A stretch of DNA of 16,341 bases, from contig DAOWOP010000043.1 of NCBI GenBank assembly GCA_030642005.1, positions 1-16,341 on the forward strand. The letters run 5' to 3'. Made by a program: the position numbers and the translations under genes. This DNA is from Planctomycetales bacterium. GTDB lineage: Bacteria > Planctomycetota > Phycisphaerae > SM23-33. The notes below the pieces were generated by a model that saw only the letters and a list, made by a program, of their open reading frames with translations, was not told where the DNA came from and searched no databases. This document shows, piece after piece, positions 6,494 through 13,703 of this stretch; the first letter of the stretch is position 1, and every line of letters starts with the position of its first letter.

Positions 6494-7919
6494 TCGTTAG
6501 CCTCTTGTGGAGGTTAACAGCAAAAGTATCTGTCATGCCACAGACGTAATCCGTTACAAGTTGCATGCGGCAGTAGCTTTCGGGTAAATCATTCTTGTTT
6601 AGTGCGTGCTTGAAGACCTTTTGGTAATTGTCAGACATCAGATCGTACGCTTTTTGAGCAAACTTCTCGGAATTGGAAAGGTTTTTCTTGCCAATTCCAC
6701 GAAAGTCATAACCTTCCCAGTATATGTCGAGAAGATCCTGAATTACCTTCCGCCCCATCAATTCCAGCTTCAATGTCTCATCAGAGCAGTACACTCGCTC
6801 CCGGTTGATCTTCCGGCAGGCTTTAACAAGAGGCCATGCTGTGGAATCCTTCACTAGTTCTCCATGATACTCACCTTGCATAATATCATCATAATGATCC
6901 GTGAAGGCCTTAGCCGAAGCTGTAATGATTTCCCTAATTGCCCGCACTCGGAAATACCGAACCAGGGTTTTGTCCTTGGCACGACCAGAGAACTGAACTT
7001 CCTTCTCTTTTTCTTTTACATGTTTTTCCACATCATCGAGGTATTCTTGGATGGTAGTTTTATCATCATTGCCAGCTAGTAATTCTCCCTTAAGTAATTC
7101 CCAATCCAGTATCCCCTTTGTTGCTCCATCTTCGAGATCGACCGTGTTATAAACACAATCGTCCGCGGCCTCTACCAGGAAGGTGATGGGATTTCTGGCC
7201 TTGCCCGTTCCTGTCTCTGTGCGCAATTTTTCTATCAACGAATTCTCAGAGGCAAAGTAACCAATCTTGGATTTCTCATGGAAACCGTCGTTCTCTTCAT
7301 TGGAAGCAGCAACATACTTGCATGCTGCAGAAAGTGTACCGCAAGTTAGGTTGAGACCGTAGAAGTCTGCCAGTATCTGAAGCTTTGTTACGAGTCGAAT
7401 GGTTTGAGCATTACCCTCAAACCGTAAAAAATCCTGGACATATTGTTCGTTTCGATTGACCTCGTTTTGTTTTTTCGAGGAAGTATCTAACTTGCCAAAG
7501 ATTGTTTCGTCTTTTTTCTTAAACCATTCGCGTATTGCCATTTCCCCGGAGTGCCCGAAAGGTGGATTCCCGAGATCGTGAAGCAGGCCACACGTGGCAG
7601 CAATCGTCTCGATCTGTCTGCTTTGTTGGCCCTTAATATACCCTTGTTTTTCCATCTCAAAGCACGCGTCCTTTGCAAGTCCGCGAGCAGCATGAGAAAC
7701 CTCCAGGGAATGAGTTAGCCTAGTTCTGACTGAGTCGTTGGGATCCAAGGGAAACACTTGTGTTTTGTCCTGAAGGCGTCGAAACGGTGTCGAGTACACG
7801 ATACGATCGAAATCCCTCTCGAATTCATCGCGTTTATCTTCAGGTACCCTCTCTGACTGGCTCGGACCACCAACAAGCTCCCTTGCCCGCTTTATACTCA
7901 AAAGCTTTTGCCAGTCCAT
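6486..7919 (-). CDS. dgt: dGTP triphosphohydrolase-like HD-domain protein
   Basis: The protein is 477 aa. It starts MDWQKLLSIKR and continues FERDFDRIVYSTPFRRLQDK, then TRLTHSLEVSHAARG (H70), GLLHDLGNPPFGHSGE (H114-D115) and FLVEAADDCVYNT (D253), giving the full H...HD...D metal-binding set of dGTPases. FEGNAQTIRL (167-176) is also typical. These enzymes cleave dNTPs, mainly dGTP, to the nucleoside and triphosphate; some act in phage defence by draining dNTP pools. The frame stays open to a GTG at 7994, but the ATG at 7919 yields the family's standard N-terminus, so I use it. It is first in a two-gene unit with the nucleotidyltransferase. Its base composition is clearly AT-richer than the flanking topA and carboxypeptidase genes, suggesting transfer. 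Confidence 0.88.
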   Translation of the reverse strand: MDWQKLLSIKRARELVGGPSQSERVPEDKRDEFERDFDRIVYSTPFRRLQDKTQVFPLDPNDSVRTRLTHSLEVSHAARGLAKDACFEMEKQGYIKGQQSRQIETIAATCGLLHDLGNPPFGHSGEMAIREWFKKKDETIFGKLDTSSKKQNEVNRNEQYVQDFLRFEGNAQTIRLVTKLQILADFYGLNLTCGTLSAACKYVAASNEENDGFHEKSKIGYFASENSLIEKLRTETGTGKARNPITFLVEAADDCVYNTVDLEDGATKGILDWELLKGELLAGNDDKTTIQEYLDDVEKHVKEKEKEVQFSGRAKDKTLVRYFRVRAIREIITASAKAFTDHYDDIMQGEYHGELVKDSTAWPLVKACRKINRERVYCSDETLKLELMGRKVIQDLLDIYWEGYDFRGIGKKNLSNSEKFAQKAYDLMSDNYQKVFKHALNKNDLPESYCRMQLVTDYVCGMTDTFAVNLHKRLTNG

Positions 7920-8016
7920 TGCCACGCTTACCGCCCCAAGGGAGAAAGAAAAAATCTGATTTTGGGACCTCTTCCTGAATAGAGATAAATGCACGCTCTA
8001 CACCACAGTCTCATCG

Positions 8017-8035
8017 ACAAGTAACCACCACTTGT
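8017..8035. promoter_or_regulatory. Inverted repeat upstream of the dGTPase gene, possible operator
   Basis: ACAAGT (8017-8022) and ACTTGT (8030-8035) are perfect arms around a 7-bp spacer, about 100 bp upstream of the dGTPase start. A minus-strand TTGACT overlaps nearby (around 8042) but no good -10 follows. It may be an operator for the two-gene unit. Confidence 0.25.
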
Positions 8036-8075
8036 ATCCGAAGTCAAGAAGAAAGAAATGCGGACTCTAGAAGTA

Positions 8076-8093
8076 CCCCCCCCCACACACACA
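8076..8093. repeat. Low-complexity C9 run followed by AC dinucleotide repeat
   Basis: Nine consecutive C residues (8076-8084) run into ACACACACA (8085-8093), 7 bp past the end of topA. It is unlike anything else in the window and marks the boundary between the AT-richer dGTPase unit and GC-rich topA. It is a candidate slippage site or a relic of an insertion boundary. Confidence 0.7.
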
Positions 8094-8100
8094 TTCCGGC

Positions 8101-10689
8101 CTATTCGGCCTGCTCGTTTGTTTGCGGGATGTATCCCGCTTCGACGGCGGCGCCGTCGGTTTTACGGATGGTGGGTTGTGGATTGGCTTTTTCGTGGTTT
8201 AATAATTGTAGTTCGAGGGCTTTTTTCTGGTCTTCTTTGAGGGTTTTCCAGCCTAGTCTGCCCCGGCATTTGGGGAAGGCTGAGCATCCCAGCCAAGGTC
8301 CGCGTGCGCCTCGGCGGAGGTTCATCGGCTTACCGCACTTGGAGCAGACGAGGTCGGTCTTCAGCGGCGGCGGCGAGGGCAGTTTCACGCCGCCCTTTTT
8401 GTCCAGGTTCACGATCCCGTCGCAATCGGGATAGTCCGGGCAACTGATGAACGGCCCATACCGCCCGCGGCGAAGCATCATCGCCTTGCTGCACTTCGGG
8501 CAGGCGATATCGACGTGCTTTGCCTCGATCTTCTTTCCGTCCTTATCGACCGGGAAGGTCGTCTTGCAGTCGGGGTATCCGGTGCAGGCGAGGTATTTGC
8601 CGTTCTTGCTCCAGCGATAGACCATCGGTTTTTTGCATTCCGGGCAGGTGTAATCGGACGGTTCGGTTTCTGCCTTTGCGTGTACCATCTCTTCTCCGGC
8701 CTTTTCAAGGTCGGCCTTGAAAGGCCCGTAAAAGTCCTTCAGCACCGCCGCCCAGTCTGCGCGGGCGGCCTCAACGTCGTCGAGTTTATCCTCCAGGCGG
8801 GCGGTGAAACGCAGGTCGAATATGTCTGAAAAATGCTTGATAAGTTTATCGGTAACGACTGTTCCCAGGTCGGTCGCGTGGAAGCGTCGTTCGATCTGTT
8901 TGACGTACTCGCGGTCCTGGATCGTTTTGACAATGGCGGCGTAGGTGCTTGGCCGGCCTATGCCTTCTGCTTCGAGGGCTTTTACGAGCGAGGCCTCGGT
9001 GTATCTCGGCGGCGGCTGGGTGAAATGCTGCGTCGGATCAATGTCCACCGGCGCAACGGGCATATTTTCTTTTATCGGGGGAAGAATCTGCTCGCCGTAT
9101 TTAGGCAGACCTGCGACCTTGAGGAATCCGTCGAAGATAAGTCTCCGCCCGCCGGCCTTGAAAATCGCTTCTCCGAGAGGCGTTTCGGTGACAATCTCGG
9201 CTTCGGTAACTTCCCAGCGGGCAGGCATCATCTGGCAGGCGACGAACCGCCGCCAGATAAGGTCATAAAGTTTCCATTGTGCCTGGTCGAGCACACCGGC
9301 GAGCGATTCGGGCGTTTGCGTAACGTCGGTGGGGCGGATGGCTTCGTGGGCCTCCTGGGCCCGCCCGCCTGAGACGTAGATATTGGATTTTTCCGGCAGG
9401 TATTTTTCGCCGAAACTTTCGTTGATGAACGACCGGCACTGCGTAACCGCCTGGGTTGAGAGGTTCCGGCTATCGGTTCGCATGTAGGTAATCAGTCCGA
9501 CGCTTCCGGAGCCGGGGACCTCCATGCCCTCGTAAAGTTGCTGTGCGACCCGCATCGTCCGCGAGGTCGAAAAGCCCAGTCTAACCGAGGCTGCCTGTTG
9601 TAGCGTAACCGTGGTGAACGGCGCCGGAGGGCGCGACCGACTATTGCGCTGCTTGAGAGAGCGGACGAGGTATGCGGGGACCGCCTCACCCAATCGCCCT
9701 TCGACGCTTACCAAGTGCTTAGTCGGACCCTTGCCGTCCGGGTTTTCCGTCCGCTGAACATCATCTATCACCAGACCGAGGGCTTTGGCGACTTCGATTG
9801 CGGTATCAGCGTTATCGGGCAGGAATTTCTTGCCTTGCCACTTAAAAAGTTCTGCCCGAAAGGCGCCATGCTCGGCGATGAAAGTCTGCTGCTGCTGTTG
9901 TGTGGGACCTTTGCCTTTGTGGTCTTTTCTCGCCAGAAATGCCGCCCACTTGCGGATCAGTTCGCCGGCGGCTTGACAGTTTGGGGTGAAGACCGTCGGG
10001 ATTTTCCAGAACTCCTCCGGCGTGAACGCCTCGATCGCCCGCTCGCGCTCGACGATCAGGCGGACGGCGACGGTCTGGACGCGACCGGCTGACAGGCCGC
10101 GGGCGACCTTCTTCCACAGCAGCGGGCTGACCTTGTATCCGACGATCCGGTCAAGTATCCGCCGGGCCTGCTGGGCATCTACCTTGTTCATGTCCAGTTC
10201 GTGCGGGTCGGCGAAGGCCGCCTGAATTGCCGATTTGGTTATCTCGTTGAAAACCACCCGCCGGAGACGGTCTTTGGGAATCTTCAGCGCCTCGGCCAGA
10301 TGCCACGCGATGGCTTCGCCCTCGCGGTCAAGGTCGGTCGCCAGATATACCTTGGGTGCGGTCTTGCTGAGTTTTTTCAGTTCGGCCAGGACTTTTTTTC
10401 GCCCCTTGAGCGGCTCGTAGGTCGGCGTGAATCCGCCTTCCAGATCGACGCCGAGGTCTTTTGTCGGCAGGTCGCGGACATGCCCCATTGAGGCCTTGAC
10501 TACGAAATCGCCGCCGAGGTAGCGGTTTATCGTCTTTGCCTTGGCTGGCGACTCGACGATGACCAGTTTTTTCCCACCGGCCTTGCCGGTGGATTTGCCG
10601 GCTGGGGGGTTGGCCCGCGCGGAGGTCTTTCGCGGGGCCCTCGGCGGGGCCTTTGTCGGCGAAACGGTTTTTACGGCTGTAGCGCTCAT
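8101..10689 (-). CDS. topA: DNA topoisomerase I (type IA) with three C-terminal zinc ribbons
   Basis: The protein is 862 aa. A basic, Ala/Pro/Lys-rich tail (1-40) precedes the Toprim domain: KLVIVESPAKAKTI (41-54, E46) and ATDLDREGEA (117-126, D119, D121, E124). The catalytic tyrosine is Y402 in SVGLITYMRTDS, and HEAIRPTD follows at 448-455. Three Cys4 zinc ribbons lie at about 682-708, 730-756 and 782-808, then a short unstructured tail. The enzyme relaxes negative supercoils by nicking and passing single strands; the ribbons bind ssDNA. A TTG at 10695 is in frame, but the ATG at 10689 has AAGG 8 nt upstream and is preferred. The insert around 245-290 contains a five-glutamine run. It has its own likely promoter and appears monocistronic. 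Confidence 0.96.
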   Translation of the reverse strand: MSATAVKTVSPTKAPPRAPRKTSARANPPAGKSTGKAGGKKLVIVESPAKAKTINRYLGGDFVVKASMGHVRDLPTKDLGVDLEGGFTPTYEPLKGRKKVLAELKKLSKTAPKVYLATDLDREGEAIAWHLAEALKIPKDRLRRVVFNEITKSAIQAAFADPHELDMNKVDAQQARRILDRIVGYKVSPLLWKKVARGLSAGRVQTVAVRLIVERERAIEAFTPEEFWKIPTVFTPNCQAAGELIRKWAAFLARKDHKGKGPTQQQQQTFIAEHGAFRAELFKWQGKKFLPDNADTAIEVAKALGLVIDDVQRTENPDGKGPTKHLVSVEGRLGEAVPAYLVRSLKQRNSRSRPPAPFTTVTLQQAASVRLGFSTSRTMRVAQQLYEGMEVPGSGSVGLITYMRTDSRNLSTQAVTQCRSFINESFGEKYLPEKSNIYVSGGRAQEAHEAIRPTDVTQTPESLAGVLDQAQWKLYDLIWRRFVACQMMPARWEVTEAEIVTETPLGEAIFKAGGRRLIFDGFLKVAGLPKYGEQILPPIKENMPVAPVDIDPTQHFTQPPPRYTEASLVKALEAEGIGRPSTYAAIVKTIQDREYVKQIERRFHATDLGTVVTDKLIKHFSDIFDLRFTARLEDKLDDVEAARADWAAVLKDFYGPFKADLEKAGEEMVHAKAETEPSDYTCPECKKPMVYRWSKNGKYLACTGYPDCKTTFPVDKDGKKIEAKHVDIACPKCSKAMMLRRGRYGPFISCPDYPDCDGIVNLDKKGGVKLPSPPPLKTDLVCSKCGKPMNLRRGARGPWLGCSAFPKCRGRLGWKTLKEDQKKALELQLLNHEKANPQPTIRKTDGAAVEAGYIPQTNEQAE

Positions 10690-10745
10690 CTGCAACGCCT
10701 TTTCGGCTTTCCCGGCGGGGCGACTGAAGATAAAAAACGGGGATA

Positions 10746-10774
10746 ATGTTTAACGCAACCGGCGGGCTTGTCAA
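10746..10774 (-). promoter_or_regulatory. Putative topA promoter
   Basis: A consensus-perfect TTGACA (10769-10774, minus strand) is followed after 17 bp by AAACAT (10746-10751), a poor -10. The predicted start is about 50 nt upstream of the topA ATG. Confidence 0.4.
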
Positions 10775-10826
10775 GACTTCAGTTCCTTATCGAAATTTCA
10801 CCGGAAAAACTCTCGCACCGGGTCGT

Positions 10827-10860
10827 GTAAAAAGCCCAGCCATTCGAATGGCTGGGCTTA
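10827..10860 (-). terminator. Rho-independent terminator of the small conserved gene
   Basis: A perfect 28-bp palindrome (10832-10859; arms AAGCCCAGCCATTC and its complement) is followed on the minus strand by a run of T (complement of TAAAAA, 10828-10833). It lies 39 bp after the stop of the 91-aa gene and upstream of the topA promoter, insulating the two. The AT ends of the palindrome also give a shorter T-run on the plus side, so it is strongest leftward. Confidence 0.8.
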
Positions 10861-10897
10861 GTGGCAGTTTTTGTATAACACCTGCTAAAGGGCCGAC

Positions 10898-11173
10898 TTA
10901 CACATCACCGTTTCGGGTCATTGCCTCGTCTTCGTAAGGCCCCAGCAACCGGCGGTAGCACTCCAACTGGCAGCAGGTCAGCACCCCGCCGATGAAATCC
11001 TGCGCGCGCGAGTACCGCATTCCCTTGGCTTGGAGGTACCGCTTGATGACCGAATATATAATGTAGTTGAGATGCCCCTTGGCTGCGTCGTCGTCCAGGG
11101 CCGACAATTTCGCAACGACATCCTCGATAGCCTGTTCATATTGTCCTCGGTCTTCCTGTGTTATGTATGGCAT
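10898..11173 (-). CDS. Small conserved protein, DUF6899-like
   Basis: The protein is 91 aa and soluble. It begins MPYITQEDRGQYEQAIEDVV, has a central GHLNYIIYSVIKRYL, and ends in CQLECYRRLLGPYEDEAMTR plus NGDV. This matches a pattern I recall from a small widespread uncharacterised family (MPYI..EDR...LNY.I......GVL.C...E.YRR...PYED....NGDV), which I believe is DUF6899; that assignment is from memory. Function unknown. It is predicted to be largely helical, and C-C pairs sit near position 68. An AGGAG lies 8 nt before the ATG, a near-consensus promoter lies at 11213-11240, and a strong terminator follows, so it is a well-expressed single-gene unit. Confidence 0.8.
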   Translation of the reverse strand: MPYITQEDRGQYEQAIEDVVAKLSALDDDAAKGHLNYIIYSVIKRYLQAKGMRYSRAQDFIGGVLTCCQLECYRRLLGPYEDEAMTRNGDV

Positions 11174-11212
11174 GATTTAGTCTCCTGATAATCGCTTATA
11201 GAATCCGCGAGT

Positions 11213-11240
11213 ATTATAGATATTCAGAGGGGCAAGACAA
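11213..11240 (-). promoter_or_regulatory. Promoter of the 91-aa conserved gene
   Basis: On the minus strand TTGTCT (11235-11240) and a perfect TATAAT (11213-11218) are 16 bp apart. The predicted start lies about 35 nt upstream of the ATG, with AGGAG in between. Confidence 0.6.
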
Positions 11241-11342
11241 CCAGACTATGTTATTCCGGCTCGTTCAAAGTCGCCCTTTCGCGGGAAACACACAATAATT
11301 TGGGTAAAGCAAGAGAGCGGACACAATCTGCGGTGCGTATTC

Positions 11343-11407
11343 CGTTATTTTAGTAAAATTAAATAACGAAATTGTTATTATAGTTTTCTGGAAAAAACTA
11401 TAATAAC
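11343..11407. promoter_or_regulatory. Paired AT-rich inverted repeats upstream of the Fic gene, likely operator/promoter
   Basis: Palindrome 1 is CGTTATTT (11343-11350) with AAATAACG (11361-11368). Palindrome 2 is GTTATTATAGTTTT (11374-11387) with its exact complement at 11394-11407 around a 6-bp loop. GTTATT recurs at a 30-bp spacing (11344, 11374). The right arm of palindrome 2 contains a TATAAT (11399-11404) pointing at the Fic gene 48 bp away. The arrangement fits a dimeric winged-helix repressor binding two sites over its own promoter. Confidence 0.6.
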
Positions 11408-11451
11408 GGAGAGTTTGTAAAATCGCCTATGTACGGGTAGAGGAGTTAATT

Positions 11452-12576
11452 ATGCGATCAGGAAGGTATGTGAAGCAACCTGAAGGCTACAAGGCGTTTA
11501 TTCCTGCGCCTCTGCCGCCAAGCCCGGCGGTGAAGATGGACGGGGCGCTTTGGCAGGCTTTGTCGGATGCGGACCGCGTTTTGGGGCGGCTTGACGGTCT
11601 GGCGGAAATACTGCCGAATCCCGATTTGTTCGTAGCCATGTACGTTCGCAAGGAGGCGGTTCTGAGTTCGCAGATCGAGGGTACCCAGGCTTCGTTGAGC
11701 GATCTTTTGGAGTTCGAAGCCGCCGGCGCCGCTGAGGCGCCGGACGTTGGCGAAGTGTTTAATCACGTACGCGCCATGAATTACGGCCTGGCACAGTTAC
11801 ATAAGTTGCCGTTGTCCAGTCGCCTGATCAGGAAGATACACCATGAATTACTTCAGGGTGTGCGGGGGCAGGAAAGGCAACCCGGCCAGTTCCGCAGCCG
11901 ACCTAATTGGATAGGTCCACCGGGCTGCACGCTCCATGATGCTGCTTTTATCCCTCCGCCGCCTCACGAGATGCGCAAGGCCTTAGGCGATCTGGAAATG
12001 TTTATACAAAAACCTCCCCCTATGCCTCTGCTGGTTAAATGCGGGCTGGTGCACGCTCAGTTTGAAACCATTCATCCTTTTCTGGATGGAAACGGACGAA
12101 TTGGTCGATTGCTGATTACGTTTATGCTTTGCCGCGCCGAAGTGCTGACCCGTCCGCTCCTTTATATCAGTCATTATTTCAGGGAGCATCGCGACGAGTA
12201 CTATGACAGGCTTCAGAGAGTCCGGGATGAAGGCAACTGGGAAGGCTGGCTGGGCTTTTTCCTGAAAGCCGTATATCAAGTTTCGATACAGGCAACGCAA
12301 ACCGCCCGGAAAATCCTCCACCTAAAAGAACGCCACCAGCAACTCCTGCGCGAAAAAGGAAAGCAGCGAGTTAATGCACTTGCCCTACTCGACTTATTGT
12401 ATGAAAGGCCGATAGTAACCGCACCGATGATTGTCGAAAGGTTGAATGTAACACCAGCACCGGCCTACAGCCTTATCGGAAACATGCAAAAACTCGGACT
12501 GCTCCGGGAGATCACCGGCCGCGAGCGCAATCGCATCTTCCGCTATCAACCCTATCTCGACATACTGAACGAGTAG
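11452..12576 (+). CDS. Fic-family protein (class II) with C-terminal winged helix
   Basis: The protein is 374 aa. An N-terminal domain carries SSQIEG (72-77), the [S/T]xxxE[G/N] inhibitory motif whose E76 blocks ATP binding until relieved. The Fic core has HPFLDGNGRIGR (208-219), with catalytic H208 and the phosphate-binding GNGR intact. The C-terminal part (about 300-374) has ALLDLLYERPIVTAPMIVER and ends GRERNRIFRYQPYLDIL, a winged helix-turn-helix. Length and order match Fic proteins of the SoFic type, which transfer AMP to a target protein hydroxyl. The target is unknown. GAGGAG lies about 7 nt before the ATG. Paired inverted repeats upstream suggest autoregulation by the winged helix. 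No antitoxin gene is adjacent, consistent with the internal inhibitory motif. It is convergent with trpD, 16 bp apart. Confidence 0.92.
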   Translation: MRSGRYVKQPEGYKAFIPAPLPPSPAVKMDGALWQALSDADRVLGRLDGLAEILPNPDLFVAMYVRKEAVLSSQIEGTQASLSDLLEFEAAGAAEAPDVGEVFNHVRAMNYGLAQLHKLPLSSRLIRKIHHELLQGVRGQERQPGQFRSRPNWIGPPGCTLHDAAFIPPPPHEMRKALGDLEMFIQKPPPMPLLVKCGLVHAQFETIHPFLDGNGRIGRLLITFMLCRAEVLTRPLLYISHYFREHRDEYYDRLQRVRDEGNWEGWLGFFLKAVYQVSIQATQTARKILHLKERHQQLLREKGKQRVNALALLDLLYERPIVTAPMIVERLNVTPAPAYSLIGNMQKLGLLREITGRERNRIFRYQPYLDILNE

Positions 12577-12592
12577 GATTTTCCCGCTTATC

Positions 12593-13618
12593 CTATTGGC
12601 TATTCGATACGGCAATTAGTTTTTCCATCGCCGCTGCGGCTTTACCGGAGTCGATTGCCTCGGTGGCCGGAGCGAGACCGGCGGCGATTGTTTCGGCCTT
12701 GTCTGCGACGGCCAGGGCCGCTGCGGCGTTCAGGATAACGATGTCTCTGTCGGGGCCGGCCTGGCCGGAAAGAACGGCGCGGATACGCTCGGCCGATTCG
12801 GCGGCGGATTTGACCTCCAGGTCCGCAAAGATCGCCCTCGACAGCGAAAAGTCCTCCGGCTGGACCGTCAGCGTGGTGATTTTGCCGTCCTTCAGTTCGG
12901 CAATGTGCGTCGCGGTGGTGGTGGAGATTTCGTCCAGCCCGTCGTCGGCGTGAACGACCATCGCCCGCTGCGAGCCGAGGGCCTTGAGAACCTCCGCGAT
13001 GGTCTCGACGATATCTTCATCGAATACGCCCATGAGTTGCCTCTTCGCTCCGGCCGGGTTCGTCAGCGGGCCGAGGACGTTGAAGATCGTCCGTATGCCC
13101 AGCGCCTTTCGGACGGGCACGGCGTATTTCATGGCAGGGTGATGCCGCACGGCGAAGCAAAAACACACGCCGGCCTCGTTCAGGCAGCGGGTAACGGTCT
13201 TGGCGTCGGCGTCGATATTGACGCCCAGCGCCGCCAGTACGTCGGCCGATCCGCTGGCGCGGGTGTGCGTGCGGTTGCCGTGCTTGGCGACGCATGCACC
13301 GGCGCCGGCGGCCACCAACGCCGCAGCCGTCGAGACGTTCAGCGTGCTCAGCCCGGTCCCGCCGGTCCCGCAGGTGTCGATAACGTCCCGCCCGCCGGGG
13401 TCGATCTTCACCGAGTGGGCGCGCATGGCCGTAGCCGCTCCGGTAATCTCATCGACACTCTCGTCACGTTCGGCCATCGCCACCAGCAGCCCGGCAATCT
13501 GCGCCTCGGTCCAGACGCCGTTCATTATTTGCCCGAAGGCGTCTTCAGCCTGCCGCCGGGTCAGGCCGGCGTCGTCCATCGCCGCACGCAGAACATCTCT
13601 GTACTCCATCTCTGACAT
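12593..13618 (-). CDS. trpD: Anthranilate phosphoribosyltransferase
   Basis: The protein is 341 aa, usual for the family. It transfers phosphoribose from PRPP to anthranilate in tryptophan synthesis. Motifs visible are DTCGTGGTGLSTLNVST (81-97, PRPP loop), KHGNRTHTRASGSADVLAALG (112-132, split between motifs), the HHPAMKYAVPVRKALGIRT stretch (159-177), NVLGPLTNPAG (180-190) and DDGLDEIS (225-232, metal-binding). THTRASGSAD varies from the commoner SVSSKSGSAD. The frame is open upstream to 13729, but the ATG at 13618 has AGGA 8 nt before it and gives the standard N-terminus. No other trp gene is visible, so it is unlinked from an operon. The upstream gap of 85 bp is shared with the divergent phosphoesterase gene. 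Confidence 0.95.
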   Translation of the reverse strand: MSEMEYRDVLRAAMDDAGLTRRQAEDAFGQIMNGVWTEAQIAGLLVAMAERDESVDEITGAATAMRAHSVKIDPGGRDVIDTCGTGGTGLSTLNVSTAAALVAAGAGACVAKHGNRTHTRASGSADVLAALGVNIDADAKTVTRCLNEAGVCFCFAVRHHPAMKYAVPVRKALGIRTIFNVLGPLTNPAGAKRQLMGVFDEDIVETIAEVLKALGSQRAMVVHADDGLDEISTTTATHIAELKDGKITTLTVQPEDFSLSRAIFADLEVKSAAESAERIRAVLSGQAGPDRDIVILNAAAALAVADKAETIAAGLAPATEAIDSGKAAAAMEKLIAVSNSQ

Positions 13619-13667
13619 GATGTATTCCTTTTTTCCAGAATCAACGTTGCCGAAAGGTATATCCCGA

Positions 13668-13695
13668 ATTATAGTTTCCACCTCCTTTGGAGCAA
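13668..13695 (-). promoter_or_regulatory. Putative trpD promoter
   Basis: On the minus strand TTGCTC (13690-13695) and a perfect TATAAT (13668-13673) are 16 bp apart, about 50 bp upstream of the trpD ATG. The -35 lies within 10 bp of the divergent start codon at 13704, so the two genes share control DNA. Confidence 0.45.
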
Positions 13696-13703
13696 CTGTT
13701 TCG

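Noticed and set aside
7920..7994. 25-residue N-terminal extension of the dGTPase from a GTG start
   Set aside because: The family starts with the MxWxKLLS pattern found at the ATG at 7919; the extension looks non-coding.
11452..12576. Fic gene as a toxin of a two-gene toxin-antitoxin pair
   Set aside because: The inhibitory SSQIEG motif is inside the same protein and no small antitoxin gene is adjacent.
12905..13615. Open frame of about 236 codons on the plus strand opposite trpD
   Set aside because: It is a shadow of trpD, with composition and wording explained by the antisense of conserved TrpD motifs.
13671..13692. Strong Shine-Dalgarno-like AAAGGAGGTGG on the minus strand upstream of trpD
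   Set aside because: No ATG, GTG or TTG lies at a suitable distance in the trpD frame; the trpD start at 13618 has its own site, so this looks fortuitous.
13200..13703. Upstream extension of the phosphoesterase-PHP frame
   Set aside because: These 168 codons are antisense to trpD; the family N-terminus begins at the ATG at 13704.
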